Positions 1 through 10,024 of a stretch of 42,515 nt of DNA are shown piece by piece. The translations under genes were made by a program, and so were the position numbers. Position 1 is the stretch's first letter, and each line of letters opens with the position of its first letter. The stretch covers positions 1 through 42,515 of the forward strand of contig NZ_JAMTCK010000031.1 of assembly GCF_024171785.1 (NCBI RefSeq). Reading direction: 5' to 3'. The stretch comes from Goodfellowiella coeruleoviolacea (lineage in GTDB: Bacteria; Actinomycetota; Actinomycetes; Mycobacteriales; Pseudonocardiaceae). The notes under the pieces are model-generated. The model saw nothing but the letters and a program-made list of their open reading frames with translations. It searched no databases and was not told where the DNA came from.

Positions 1-274
1 CTTTGCAAACCCCCCGAGTTGACACTTCACGCAGGGCCATTCGGGTGATCAGGGGCACCGGGCCGTCGCTCTGCCGCACAGTTGCGCGCTGCCGACCAAA
101 CCCGTGGCGCCCCAGTCGGGCGCGTGGGTGCCCGCCCAGGTGTGGGTGGTCGTCGTTCTCGCGACTCGGGACGGCGCGTGGGCGCGTGCTGGGGGAGGCG
201 GGCTCACCCGGGCCGGTGGCGCTGTCGGAGTAGGCCGCTGCCGGGGTTGGGCTGTGGTGGGGCTAGGGCCGCTG

Positions 275-372
275 TCGGGTTGGGTGGCCGCAGGGTTGGG
301 TGGCCGCGGGGTTGGGTTTCTGTCGGGTTGGGTGGCTGCGGGGTTGGGTTGCTGTCGGCTGGGTTGCCGCCG
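275..372. repeat. Degenerate G-rich direct repeats (GGGTTGGGTGGC type)
   Basis: A unit close to GGGTTGGGTGGCCGC is repeated about six times with small changes and variable spacing. Runs of three or more G at short spacing on the plus strand give strong potential for G-quadruplex folding. No protein reading looks real. The function is unknown. Confidence 0.7.
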
Positions 373-495
373 TTTGCTGTGGTCGGGGCGGTGCGCTCAT
401 CCCGGGCACGGCGAACCCAGGGTGAGGTGAGCACCTGCGGGAGCGCTGACGAGCCCGAGCGGCAGGACATGGCGGGGGCTGGGAGGCCGGCGGCG

Positions 496-549
496 TGCCG
501 CACCCCGGTGGACTGCCGCGCTCTGGTGGACTGCCGAACCCCGGTGGAC
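496..549. repeat. Three tandem 18-bp repeats
   Basis: Three contiguous 18-bp units (496-513, 514-531, 532-549) all begin TGCCG and end GGTGGAC, differing at a few central positions. 18 bp is a multiple of three, so the minus strand would read as repeated QST-type hexapeptides, but no surrounding gene is convincing. Confidence 0.75.
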
Positions 550-738
550 TGCTGGGTCGCCGGCGGCGTGCCGCTGTCCCACGGCCTGAACGGGCGACAC
601 CCGGCACGCCGCACGGCCGGAAAGCCGCTGCTGGTTGATGTGAAAACCGACCCAGCTCAGCCCCCACCCTCACCGGGGGGCGTGCCCCGCTCCAGCCTAC
701 CCACGCTCTGCCTGGGGGTACACGGTCGTGGTGTCCCC

Positions 739-766
739 TGTGGACAACCAGGGTGGCTGTGGACAA
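739..766. promoter_or_regulatory. Pair of DnaA-box-like sites
   Basis: TGTGGACAA occurs at 739-747 and again at 758-766, 19 bp apart in the same orientation. This is the reverse complement of the actinobacterial DnaA box TTGTCCACA. Only two boxes are present and no dnaA or dnaN is nearby, so this is not a chromosomal origin. It could be a DnaA titration or regulatory site, or chance. Confidence 0.4.
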
Positions 767-1179
767 CTGGGCACCCGAAAGGGGGAAACGGGACTGGGGT
801 CGGCAGGAATGTGGTAAGTGCCGGCACGCACGGCGATCTTCCACAAACGCTCGGCTGGCCGCGCGGTTTGGGGCGAGGATGGAACCGCCAGAGCCGGGCG
901 AGGCGACCAACCTGTCCAGCTGACGGAACAACGATCCACCCCGGGCGCGGTGGCCGACCAGGGCAGCGCGATCAGGCAGCCCAGAGCGGTCGCTGGCTGG
1001 ACCGGGCGACCACGGGGGAATCGTTCGGTCGGGGGAACTGTTTGAGCACCGAGAAGGCCGATGCCGGTCACGCCAGCGGGCCCGCTCAACAGAGCCAGGC
1101 CCACGCACCGACCAGCAGCACCAACTGCGGCAACCGCAACACCGAAACCGCAGGCCGACACGGCACCACAGCACAACCG

Positions 1180-1268
1180 GGAACCGGGACGGCAGAAACC
1201 GGGACCACAGGACACCGGGACCAGCAGAACACCAGGACCAGCAGGACAGCGGGACCACAGGACAACGA
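1180..1268. repeat. Purine-rich direct repeats upstream of npdG
   Basis: Variants of ACCGGGACCACAGGACA recur in quick succession. The stretch GGGACCACAGGACA appears twice about 50 bp apart, with shorter variants (ACCAGGACCAGCAGGAC) between. The repeats end just before the ribosome binding site of the reductase gene, so they lie in its 5' untranslated region or promoter. Confidence 0.55.
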
Positions 1269-1280
1269 AAGGGGACAGGC

Positions 1281-1961
1281 GTGGCTGACGAGGTAGCCGA
1301 CATCAGGCAGCTCACCATCGGGGTGCTCGGCGGAACCGGCCCGCAGGGCAAGGGGTTGGCCCTGCGCTGGGCCAAGGCCGGGCTGAAGGTCGTGATCGGC
1401 TCGCGCAAGGCCGACCGGGCCGAGGCCACCGCCGAGGAGCTGCGCGCCAGCGCCGAGGTGGAGCACATCAGCGGCGCCGACAACCTGGCCTGCGCAACCC
1501 AGGCGGACGTGGTGCTGGTGGCCGTGCCGTGGGAGGGGCACGGCGAGCTGCTGGAGAGCCTGCGGGACGCGCTGGCCGGCAAGATCGTCATCGACTGCGT
1601 GAACCCGCTCGGCTTTGACAAGCAGGGGCCGTTCGCGCTGCCCGTGGCCGCGGGCAGTGCCGCGCAGCAGGCCGCCGCGCTGCTGCCGGACTCCCGGGTG
1701 GTGGCGGCGTTCCACCACGTGTCGGCCGTGCTGCTGGCCGACCTGAGCGTCACCGACCTGCACACCGACGTGCTGGTGCTCGGCGACGACCGGGCGGCCA
1801 CCGACCTGGTGCGCGCCCTGGCCGACACCGTGCCCGGCATGCGGGGAGTCTTCGGCGGCCGGCTGCGCAACGCTCACCAGGTCGAGGCGTTCACCGCCAA
1901 CCTCATCGCCATCAACAGGCGCTACAAGGCGCACGCGGGTATCAAGGTGACCGACGTGTGA
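1281..1961 (+). CDS. npdG: NADPH-dependent F420 reductase (F420:NADP oxidoreductase)
   Basis: This 226-residue protein transfers hydride between NADPH and the deazaflavin cofactor F420 in the cytoplasm, supplying reduced F420 to actinobacterial redox enzymes. The N-terminus has the Rossmann dinucleotide motif GVLGGTGPQGKG (residues about 13-24), followed by GSRKADRA, where the Ser-Arg pair is expected to hold the NADPH 2'-phosphate. The length and the C-terminal LRNAHQVEAFTANLIAINRRYKAHAGI segment are typical of the family. The GTG start is chosen because AAAGGGGA lies just upstream. DUF4326 and metal-receptor-like genes follow on the same strand with short gaps, suggesting an operon. Family assignment is strong; the F420 link is established knowledge of the family. 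Confidence 0.9.
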   Translation: MADEVADIRQLTIGVLGGTGPQGKGLALRWAKAGLKVVIGSRKADRAEATAEELRASAEVEHISGADNLACATQADVVLVAVPWEGHGELLESLRDALAGKIVIDCVNPLGFDKQGPFALPVAAGSAAQQAAALLPDSRVVAAFHHVSAVLLADLSVTDLHTDVLVLGDDRAATDLVRALADTVPGMRGVFGGRLRNAHQVEAFTANLIAINRRYKAHAGIKVTDV

Positions 1962-1991
1962 CCGAACCCGTTGTGGGATGAGGTGATGGCC

Positions 1992-2426
1992 ATGGGTGGT
2001 GGCCGAGCTGGCCGGGCCCGGCAGGCGCACCCGCCGGCCCTGCCCGCCGAGGCGGAGCAGTGGAGCGCGGACGAGCGGGCGCTCGCCGAGGACGTGCTCG
2101 CCGGCCGGACCGTGGTGGTCAACGTCCGCAAGGGCGGGCCGCACCGCCGGCTGGTGCCCTGGCTGACCGAGCAGGACCTGGTGGTCTACGTCGGGCACGC
2201 CAGCAACCGGCACTCCTGGCCGGAATCGGATTTCGCCAACCCGTTCGTCCGGGAGGCCCGCACCGACCGGGTGCGCATGGTCGAGCACTACCGCGAGTGG
2301 CTGGCCGACCAGCCGGAGCTGTTGCGCCGGTTGCGGGCTGGCGAGCTGACCGGCCGTGCCCTTGGCTGTTGGTGCGCGCCCGAACCCTGTCACGCGGACG
2401 TGCTCGCCGAACAGGCCGGAGGTTGA
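1992..2426 (+). CDS. DUF4326 domain protein
   Basis: This small protein (about 144 residues) matches the DUF4326 pattern. It has a central VVNVRKGG segment, a YVGHASNRHSWPESDFANPF block that typifies the family, and a C-terminal CWCAPEPCHADVLAE motif whose cysteines and histidine look like a metal or redox site. The family's biochemical role is not known to me. Starts at 1983 (GTG), 1986 and 1992 (both ATG) are in frame; 1992 is favoured because GGATGAGG lies at proper spacing. It sits 30 bp after npdG and 6 bp before the next gene, so the three are probably cotranscribed. Confidence 0.8.
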   Translation: MGGGRAGRARQAHPPALPAEAEQWSADERALAEDVLAGRTVVVNVRKGGPHRRLVPWLTEQDLVVYVGHASNRHSWPESDFANPFVREARTDRVRMVEHYREWLADQPELLRRLRAGELTGRALGCWCAPEPCHADVLAEQAGG

Positions 2427-2432
2427 CCACCC

Positions 2433-3233
2433 GTGCGCTGGGCCTCGATGCTCGTCGACGACCTGGGGGAGCCGCTGCCCCAGCGCATGCCCACCGACCG
2501 GCCGCCCCGCGTGGTCAGCCTGGTGCCGTCGCTGACCGAGGCCATCGCGGTGACCCTGCCCGAGGTGCTGGTCGGGGTCACCGACTACTGCACGCACCCG
2601 CCCGACCTGGGGTTGCCCCGGGTGGGCGGGAGCAAGTACCCGTCGGTGGACGAGGTGCTGGCGCTGCGGCCCGACCTGGTGGTGGCCAACTCCGAGGAGA
2701 ACCGCGCCGAGGACGTGGACCGGTTGCGCGCCAACGGCGTGGCGGTGTGGGTGACCGCCGCGCCGGCCAGCGTGCCGGCCGCACTCGGCTCGGTGCACCG
2801 GCTGCTGACCGCGGCACTGGACGCGCCCGCGCCGCACTGGCTGGTCCAGGCGCAGCAGGTGTGGCAGCACGTGCGGCCGGTTCGGGCGCGCGCGGTCGTG
2901 CCGGTGTGGCGCCGCCCCTGGGTGGTGCTGGGCCGGGACACCTTCGCCGGTGACGTGCTGCGGCGGCTGGGGGTGGCCAACGCCTATGCCGACCACCCGG
3001 AGCGCTACCCCCGGCCGCCGCTGGCCGAACTGGTGGCGAAGCTGGACTCGGGCGCGGCCGACCTGGTGGTGCTGCCCGACGAGCCGTACGCGTTCAGCGC
3101 CGAGGACGGCCCGGAGGCGTTTCCGCACGCCCGCCACGTGCTGCTGTCCGGCCGCCACCTCACCTGGTACGGCCCGTCCCTGGTGGCCGCCAGGGACGAG
3201 TTGGCCTCGGCGCTGGACCGCGTGCTCGCCTGA
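2433..3233 (+). CDS. Helical-backbone metal receptor-like protein (BtuF/FepB-type fold)
   Basis: This 266-residue protein has the signature of periplasmic-binding-protein class III receptors: RVVSLVPSLTEAI near residue 25, then GVTDYCTHPP, GGSKYPSVDEVLALRPDLVVA, and a long linking helix before the C-lobe. Relatives capture cobalamin, haem or siderophore-iron for ABC importers. No signal peptide or lipobox is visible at the N-terminus (MRWASMLVDDLG), and no permease or ATPase gene is adjacent, so it may act in the cytoplasm in a non-transport role. The GTG start is 6 bp after the DUF4326 gene. The fold call is firm; substrate and role are not known. Confidence 0.75.
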   Translation: MRWASMLVDDLGEPLPQRMPTDRPPRVVSLVPSLTEAIAVTLPEVLVGVTDYCTHPPDLGLPRVGGSKYPSVDEVLALRPDLVVANSEENRAEDVDRLRANGVAVWVTAAPASVPAALGSVHRLLTAALDAPAPHWLVQAQQVWQHVRPVRARAVVPVWRRPWVVLGRDTFAGDVLRRLGVANAYADHPERYPRPPLAELVAKLDSGAADLVVLPDEPYAFSAEDGPEAFPHARHVLLSGRHLTWYGPSLVAARDELASALDRVLA

Positions 3234-3239
3234 GCCCGG

Positions 3240-4475
<1,236 letters not shown>

Positions 4476-4490
4476 CTAGCGTTTCCTGCT

Positions 4491-7400
4491 GTGTGGTGGG
4501 CGGTGTTGGGTCCGTTGGCGGTCCTGGTGGACGGCCGGGAAGTCGCGCTGGGCGGGGTGAAGCAGCGGACCGTGCTGGCCGCGCTGCTGGTCGGGGTGGG
4601 CAGCGTGGTTCCGGTGTCGCGCCTGGTCGACTGCGTGTGGGGGGAGACGCCGCCGGCCACCGCCGTGGGCACGCTGCGCTCCTACGTGGCCAACCTGCGG
4701 CGCGCGCTCGAACCCGACCGGCTGCCCAGGGCGGCGGGCAGCGTGCTGGTCAGTTCCTCCGCCGGCTACCTGCTGCGCGTGCCCGCCGACCAGGTCGACG
4801 CCGGGCGGTTCACCGCCCTGGTCGAGTCGGGCCGCTCCCGGCTGACCGGTGGCCGGCCCCAGGACGCGCTCACCGACCTGGACCAGGCGCTGAGCCTGTG
4901 GCGGGGCCCGGCCTACGGCGAGTTCGCCGGTGCGCCCTTCGCCAGCCTGGCCGCGGCCGGGCTGGAGGAGGCCCGGCTGACCGCGCAGGAACTGCGTGCC
5001 GAAGCCGAGATGGCCGCCGGCCGGCCCGAGTCGGCCGCCGCCGGGCTGCGCACGCTGGTCGCGGCCGAGCCGTTGCGCGAGCACCGCTGGGAGATGCTCG
5101 CGCTCGCGCTCTACCGGTGCGACCGGCAGGCCGAGTCACTGGCCGTGCTGCGCGAGGCCCGCCGCATGCTCGCCGACAACCTCGGCGTCGAGCCAGGGCC
5201 CCGGCTGCGCCGGCTGGAACAGGCCGTGCTGCACCACGATCCCGACCTGGACCTGCCCGCGCCGCCCCCGCCGCAGCCGGACCCACCCGCCATCCGGGTT
5301 CGGTCGGTGAAACCCAGTGCCGCAACGGATTCCGCGCTGGCCGGCCGCGCCGACGTGCTGTCCACTGTGGACGAAGCACTGGTCGGGGCGGGCGGCGGCC
5401 GGGGCGGGCTGCTGCTGGTCACCGGCGAACCGGGCATTGGCAAGACCCGCGTTGCCGAGGCCGCGGCCGGCCGTGCCGCCGAACTGGGGCTGGCCGTGGC
5501 CGTGGGCCGCTGCCCGGACGAGTCTGGCGCGCCCGCGCTGTGGCCGTGGCTGTCCGTGCTGCGCGCGGTGGTGCGCCAGGGCAGTGTGCCGTTGCGGCGC
5601 CTGGCCGACCAGATCGGCCTGTCCGCGCTGCTCGACCTCGGCCAGCAGCAGGCCGGTGACCCCGACGCCGGACCCACCGCGCCGGAACCGCCCGCCCACA
5701 CGCCAAGAGCCATGGTGGAACTGCTCGCGCACGCGGCCAGGGAACGCCCTCTCCTGGTGGCGCTGGACGACCTGCACTGGGCCGACCCGGACTCGGTGCG
5801 GGTGCTGCGCGTGCTGACCACCCTGCTGCCGGACCTGCCGCTGCTGGTGCTCGCCACCAGCCGGGACGGCGCCGACCTGCACGGCCCACCGGCCGCGCTG
5901 ATGGCCGAGTTGACCGGCGTGTGGACCAGGCGCCTGCCGCTGCGCCGGCTCACCGAACCCGAGGTGGCCCAGGTCCTGCGGCACCGGTTCGGCCCGGCCG
6001 TGGACGAGCACCTGGCGCGCGTGATCCACCAGCGCTGCGGCGGCACCCCGTTCCACGTGGTCGAGCTGGCCAGGCTGGTGCCGGAGGTGGGGGCGGAGTC
6101 GCTGGCCGAGGCACTGCCCACCGGCACCCGCGACCTCATCCGGCACCGGCTGCGCCGGCTGCCCGACGGCGCCGAGGCCGTCCTGGTGGTCGCGGCCGTG
6201 GTCGGCGAGGAGTTCGACTTCGAGGTGGTGGCCAGCGCCAGCGACGTGCCCGCCGACACCCTGCTGGAACTCGTCGAGTCCACTGTGGACTGGGGCTTGC
6301 TGGTCGAGGCAGGCCCGGTCGGCCGGTTCCGGTTCAGCCACGCGCTCGTCCGCGACACCCTGCGCCAGTCGATCTCCCGGGTGCGGCTGGCCCGGCTGCA
6401 CGCCCGGGTCGCCGCCGCACTGGAACAGCGGGCGGCCAGCGGCGCCCGCGCACCCGGTGACCTGCTGGACGCCATCGCCTTCCACTGGCTGGCCGCCGCA
6501 CCCGTCGGCCACGCCGAACCGGCCGTCACCGCCGCGGTGGCCGCCGCCCGCCGCGCCGAGCGGATGTACGCCCACCAGCACGCGGCCCGGCTGTGGTCGG
6601 CCGCCATCGAGGTGATCGACCAGCACGCGGTGCCGACCACGCCAGCCGCCACGCGCCGGCTGTTCGACCTGCTGGTTGACCTGGGCCGGGCCTGCTGCCG
6701 GGGCGGGCTCAACGAGCAGGCCAGGACCGTGCTGAACCGGGCCATCGGCCTGGCCAGGCAGCTGGACGACCCGAGCGCGCTGGCCGTGGCCGCCACCGTC
6801 TACAGCTCCGAACTGCTCCAGCCGACCCGGGAGTACCAGTCCGGCGACGACACCGTGGTCGACGCGCTGCGCGACGCCCTGCGGCTGCTGCCCACGGCGG
6901 ACTCGCCGCTGCGCTGCCTGGCCCTGGCCGCGCTCGCCGCCGAGCGCTACTTCGAGGCAGCCGCGCACGGCGCCGGCGACCAGCACGGCCGCGACCCGTC
7001 CGCCGAGGCCGTGGCCATGGCCCGCCGGCTGGGCGACCCCGAACTGCTGCTGCGCGCGCTGCACGTGCGGTTGCAGGCCATCCGCCACCCCGACACGCTG
7101 GCCGAGCGCCAGGCCCTGGCCGAGGAGCAGGTCGAGCTGGCCAGCCAGCCGGGGGTCAGCCCGGACTGGTTGCCCAAGGCGCTGGTGCGCCGGTCCACCA
7201 CGTGGCTGGAGGCCGGCAACATGGCCGAGGCCCAGGCCGCGGCCGACGCCTGCGCCATCGCCAACCAGAAGGTGCGGCTGCTGGAGATCGACGTGCACCT
7301 GCGCTGGTGGGAGGCGCTGCGCGCCGGGCTGGCCGGCGACCCGCGCACGGCAGAGGCCCTGGCCATGAAGGCCTACGAGCTGCACCGCAACACCGTGTGG

Positions 7401-7937
7401 GGGCCGGGCCCGGCACTGGTCGGCCACCGGCTGTCCTGGCTCATCGACGAGGGCCGCTACCAGGAGATGGAAGCCGTGATCCGGGCCGGCATGGCCGCGG
7501 CGTCCGGTGGCCCGCTCACCCCGCAGCACCTGGGCCTGATCCTGGCCCTGCAGGGGCGGATCGACGAGGCCCGCGCGTACTGCCCGCCCGCCGCCCAGGT
7601 GCCCGAACCACCCCGCGACTGGCTGTGGCTGCTGCAGATGGTGCTGCGCGCCTACGCCTGGGTGCTGTGCGGCGACGTGGAATCCTGCCGGTGGGCGCTG
7701 GACCGGCTGCTGCCGTACGCCGGCCGCACGGTCACCAACGGCTCGGCGGTGATCTGCTGGGGCTCGGTCGACCACTTCCTCGGTGAACTGGCGGAAGTGG
7801 CCGGCGACCGCGACCTCGCCATCACCATGCTGCGCAACGCCGTGCGCCACAACGGGGAACTCGGCTGCGTCCGCTGGCAGCAGCGCTCACAGTCCCGTTT
7901 GGACGAACTGACCGGAGGCGGCGTCGCCGCCCGGTAG
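4491..7937 (+). CDS. AfsR/SARP-family regulator: BTAD, AAA ATPase and TPR-like C-terminus
   Basis: This large 1148-residue regulator has three parts. Residues 1-95 form an OmpR-like winged helix (FGPL-type start VLGPLAVLVDGREVALGG, then LRSYVANLRRAL). Residues about 95-250 form the bacterial transcriptional activation domain ending NLGVEPGPRLRRLEQAVL. An ATPase module follows, with Walker A TGEPGIGKTR and Walker B LLVALDDLHWAD. The C-terminal 500 residues are helical and TPR/LuxR-type in character but I see no terminal LuxR HTH. Such proteins activate secondary-metabolite or developmental genes in actinomycetes. The GTG start puts the winged helix at the extreme N-terminus as usual. The window contains no biosynthetic cluster beside it, so its targets are unknown. 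Confidence 0.88.
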   Translation: MWWAVLGPLAVLVDGREVALGGVKQRTVLAALLVGVGSVVPVSRLVDCVWGETPPATAVGTLRSYVANLRRALEPDRLPRAAGSVLVSSSAGYLLRVPADQVDAGRFTALVESGRSRLTGGRPQDALTDLDQALSLWRGPAYGEFAGAPFASLAAAGLEEARLTAQELRAEAEMAAGRPESAAAGLRTLVAAEPLREHRWEMLALALYRCDRQAESLAVLREARRMLADNLGVEPGPRLRRLEQAVLHHDPDLDLPAPPPPQPDPPAIRVRSVKPSAATDSALAGRADVLSTVDEALVGAGGGRGGLLLVTGEPGIGKTRVAEAAAGRAAELGLAVAVGRCPDESGAPALWPWLSVLRAVVRQGSVPLRRLADQIGLSALLDLGQQQAGDPDAGPTAPEPPAHTPRAMVELLAHAARERPLLVALDDLHWADPDSVRVLRVLTTLLPDLPLLVLATSRDGADLHGPPAALMAELTGVWTRRLPLRRLTEPEVAQVLRHRFGPAVDEHLARVIHQRCGGTPFHVVELARLVPEVGAESLAEALPTGTRDLIRHRLRRLPDGAEAVLVVAAVVGEEFDFEVVASASDVPADTLLELVESTVDWGLLVEAGPVGRFRFSHALVRDTLRQSISRVRLARLHARVAAALEQRAASGARAPGDLLDAIAFHWLAAAPVGHAEPAVTAAVAAARRAERMYAHQHAARLWSAAIEVIDQHAVPTTPAATRRLFDLLVDLGRACCRGGLNEQARTVLNRAIGLARQLDDPSALAVAATVYSSELLQPTREYQSGDDTVVDALRDALRLLPTADSPLRCLALAALAAERYFEAAAHGAGDQHGRDPSAEAVAMARRLGDPELLLRALHVRLQAIRHPDTLAERQALAEEQVELASQPGVSPDWLPKALVRRSTTWLEAGNMAEAQAAADACAIANQKVRLLEIDVHLRWWEALRAGLAGDPRTAEALAMKAYELHRNTVWGPGPALVGHRLSWLIDEGRYQEMEAVIRAGMAAASGGPLTPQHLGLILALQGRIDEARAYCPPAAQVPEPPRDWLWLLQMVLRAYAWVLCGDVESCRWALDRLLPYAGRTVTNGSAVICWGSVDHFLGELAEVAGDRDLAITMLRNAVRHNGELGCVRWQQRSQSRLDELTGGGVAAR

Positions 7938-8357
7938 GCCACGGGTGGCCGGCGCTCCAATCCGGTTCCAATCGGCTTCCAACCACCGGCGGCCATCCTC
8001 GACGGGCAGGGCCACGACCGACACCGATGGGAGCAGAACCCATGCGACCGACCGCGACACCGCGACCACCCGCCACCTGCGGCTGGCGGTCCGCCACGAC
8101 CCGAGCCCTCCACCTGCGGACGTGGCGCGGCTGCGCCTGCCGCACGTCAGCCACGTCAGCCACACCCGCCGGGCCAGCCGCCACGCCCGCGACGCCCGTG
8201 CCGCCGCCGGCAACGGGGAACTCCCGGCGTGCGGCAGCTTCTCACCCGCCCCGCGGGGGAACATCCGCCACCGGTTCGTCGGCTGAGCCCACAACCCGGT
8301 GCGGGCAACGAAGATGGCAGTGCGTGCACTGACCACGGCTGCGGTGAGGAGCTGACC
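7938..8357. other. Intergenic stretch with no supported gene
   Basis: About 420 bp lie between the SARP gene and the lectin gene. A small stem (GGCCA/TGGCC, 7937-7950) just after the SARP stop could be a weak terminator. CACGTCAGC is repeated side by side near 8143-8160. Open frames across it give Arg/Thr/His-rich low-complexity translations, so I do not call a gene. The promoter of the lectin gene must lie at the distal end. Confidence 0.5.
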
Positions 8358-8924
8358 ATGCGGGCGCGGTACGGACGTGTTCTCCTGGCCACCGGTGCGC
8401 TGACCGGCGTCGGCATCACCCTGGCGCCACTGGCCCTGGCCGACGGCCCACCCGTGGTGATCCGCAACCAGCGCAGCGAGCTGTGCCTGACCCCGGACAC
8501 GGCCAGCGGCACCACCGCCTGCCCCGGCGACGCGACCGACCCGCGCTGGCGGATCTCCCCGGCGCCCGACGCCACACCGGACACCTGGGTGGTGACCACC
8601 GCCAGCAACCCGGCCGGCGACCAGCCGCGGTGCCTGGACACCAACGAGGACAGCGTGTATGTGCTCGGCTGCGACGGCGGTCGCAACCAGACGTGGCACG
8701 TGGAAGCGTTCAACACCACGTTCCCGCCCGAGGGCGTGATCGGCATCCGGCTGGTCAGCGCCGCCTTCGGCGGCTGCCTGCAGAGCGAGCTGACCCAGCG
8801 CGGCGGGCCGGCCGGGCGGGTCTCGCTGCACCGCTGCGACACGGACAGCGACCAGCAGTGGAACATCGACCAGTACGCCTACAGCCAGATATTCGGCCCG
8901 ATCTTCGCCACCCGGACCAGGTGA
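8358..8924 (+). CDS. Secreted ricin B-type (R-type) lectin domain protein
   Basis: This 188-residue protein starts with a signal peptide (MRARYGRVLLATGALTGVGI, hydrophobic to LALA, probable cleavage before DGPP). The mature part is a single beta-trefoil. Its three lobes carry Q/RxW-type motifs (DPRWRIS, NQTWHVE, DQQWNID) and paired cysteines (CLTPD...ACPG, CLDTN...GCDG, GCLQS...RCD). R-type lectins bind galactose-type or other glycans. No catalytic domain is attached, so it is a stand-alone exported carbohydrate-binding protein. The frame is open further upstream, but the ATG at 8358 has GAGGAG 6 bp ahead and directly begins the signal peptide. Confidence 0.82.
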   Translation: MRARYGRVLLATGALTGVGITLAPLALADGPPVVIRNQRSELCLTPDTASGTTACPGDATDPRWRISPAPDATPDTWVVTTASNPAGDQPRCLDTNEDSVYVLGCDGGRNQTWHVEAFNTTFPPEGVIGIRLVSAAFGGCLQSELTQRGGPAGRVSLHRCDTDSDQQWNIDQYAYSQIFGPIFATRTR

Positions 8925-8989
8925 CCGAGGTCCACGTCCACGTCCGCCCGCTCGGCTGCCCGCCGCTCCGGGGCCGCCAGCCCCCGACC

Positions 8990-9026
8990 ACTCCGGCCGG
9001 ACCCAGTGCCACGGTCCGGCCGGAGT
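8990..9026 (+). terminator. Rho-independent-type hairpin after the lectin gene
   Basis: Perfect 12-bp arms ACTCCGGCCGGA (8990-9001) and TCCGGCCGGAGT (9015-9026) flank a 13-nt loop. There is no T-run, as is usual in high-GC actinobacteria. It lies between the lectin stop and the GST start. Confidence 0.7.
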
Positions 9027-9040
9027 CGTAGGGTCGGGGT

Positions 9041-10024
9041 ATGACACCCGCGCAGTTCACGGCGGAGACCTCCGGCCGGGGTGAGTTCGTCCGCCAGGCG
9101 AACCGGTTCACCCAGCGGATCACCGCCGACGGCTCATCGGACTGGCCGGTCGAGCCCGGCCGCTACCGGCTGGTGGTGAGCCTGGCGTGCCCGTGGGCGC
9201 ACCGCTCGGTCATCGTCCGCCGGCTGCTCGGCCTGGAGGACGCGCTGTCCCTGGCCGTGGTCGACCCGATCCGCGACGCCCGGGGCTGGCGGTTCAGCCT
9301 GGACGAGGGCGGCCGCGATCCGGTGCTGGGCATCGAGTTCCTGTCCGAGGCCTACCTGGCCACCGACCCGTCCTTCACCGGCCGGTACACCGTTCCGGCC
9401 ATTGTGGACGTCCACACCGGACAGGTGGCCACCAACGACTACCCGCGGATCACCCTGGACCTGTCCACGCAGTGGCGCGAGTTCCACCGCGACGGCGCAC
9501 CCGACCTCTACCCCGAACCGCTGCGCGCGGAGATCGACGCGGTCATCGAACCGATCTTCCGCAACGTCAACAACGGCGTGTACCGGTGCGGTTTCGCGGC
9601 CAGCCAGCAGGCGTACGAGGAGGCGTTCCACGACCTGTTCGGCGAACTGGACCGGCTCAGCGACCGGCTGGCCACCCAGCGCTACCTGGTCGGTGACACC
9701 ATCACCGAGGCCGACATCCGCCTGTTCACCACCCTGGTCCGCTTCGACGCCGTCTACCACGGACACTTCAAGTGCAACAGGCAGAAGCTCACCGAGATGC
9801 CGGTGCTGTGGGCCTACGCCAGGGACCTGTTCCAGACGCCCGGGTTCGGCGACACCGTCGACTTCGACCACATCAAGCGCCACTACTACGGCACCCACGA
9901 GCAGCTCAACCCGAGCGGCATCGTGCCCCTCGGCCCGGACGAGTCCGGCTGGCACACCCCCCACGGCCGCGAAGCCCTGGGCGGCAGCCCGTTCGGCACC
10001 GGCACCCCACCGCCGGCGGTGTGA
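9041..10024 (+). CDS. Xi-class glutathione S-transferase family protein (glutathionyl-hydroquinone reductase-like)
   Basis: This 327-residue protein belongs to the ECM4/YqjG (Xi) GST group. The catalytic cysteine lies in SLACPWAHRSVIVRRLLGLE (about residues 47-66). The family marks FSLDEGG, TVPAIVD, EPIFRNVNNGVYRCGFA, LVGDTITEADIRLFTTLVRFDAVYHGHFKCNRQKL and IKRHYYGTHEQLNP are all present. Enzymes of this type reductively remove a thiol from hydroquinone adducts. Actinobacteria generally lack glutathione and use mycothiol, so the natural thiol is probably different; that is inference. Its stop overlaps the convergent stop of the repair gene (shared TGATCA at 10022-10027). Confidence 0.88.
   Translation: MTPAQFTAETSGRGEFVRQANRFTQRITADGSSDWPVEPGRYRLVVSLACPWAHRSVIVRRLLGLEDALSLAVVDPIRDARGWRFSLDEGGRDPVLGIEFLSEAYLATDPSFTGRYTVPAIVDVHTGQVATNDYPRITLDLSTQWREFHRDGAPDLYPEPLRAEIDAVIEPIFRNVNNGVYRCGFAASQQAYEEAFHDLFGELDRLSDRLATQRYLVGDTITEADIRLFTTLVRFDAVYHGHFKCNRQKLTEMPVLWAYARDLFQTPGFGDTVDFDHIKRHYYGTHEQLNPSGIVPLGPDESGWHTPHGREALGGSPFGTGTPPPAV

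Larger units (their letters stand above)
1..1280. other. Non-coding, repeat-rich stretch upstream of the F420 reductase gene
   Basis: I see no credible gene in this 1.28 kb. Open frames are long on both strands only because stop codons are rare in such GC-rich DNA. Their translations are low-complexity (Arg/Gly/Pro rich) and show no domain. The stretch carries G-rich direct repeats (about 275-372), three 18-bp tandem repeats (496-549), two DnaA-box-like sites (739-766) and purine-rich repeats just before the next gene (about 1180-1268). The first bases (CTTTGCAAA) match half of a palindrome seen again at 42192-42201. Confidence 0.6.

Noticed and set aside
204-614. Minus-strand frame with QST and PNPT peptide repeats
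   Set aside because: The peptide repeats only mirror the DNA tandem repeats; no ribosome binding site or homologous pattern.
82-1296. Long open frame across the first 1.2 kb, and overlapping minus-strand frames
   Set aside because: Low-complexity Arg/Gly/Pro-rich translations, no domain, no consistent third-position GC. Openness is a by-product of high GC, and the region is repeat-rich.
7945-8332. Open frames between the SARP and lectin genes
   Set aside because: Low-complexity Arg/Thr/His translations; the lectin gene has its own clear start and ribosome binding site at 8358.
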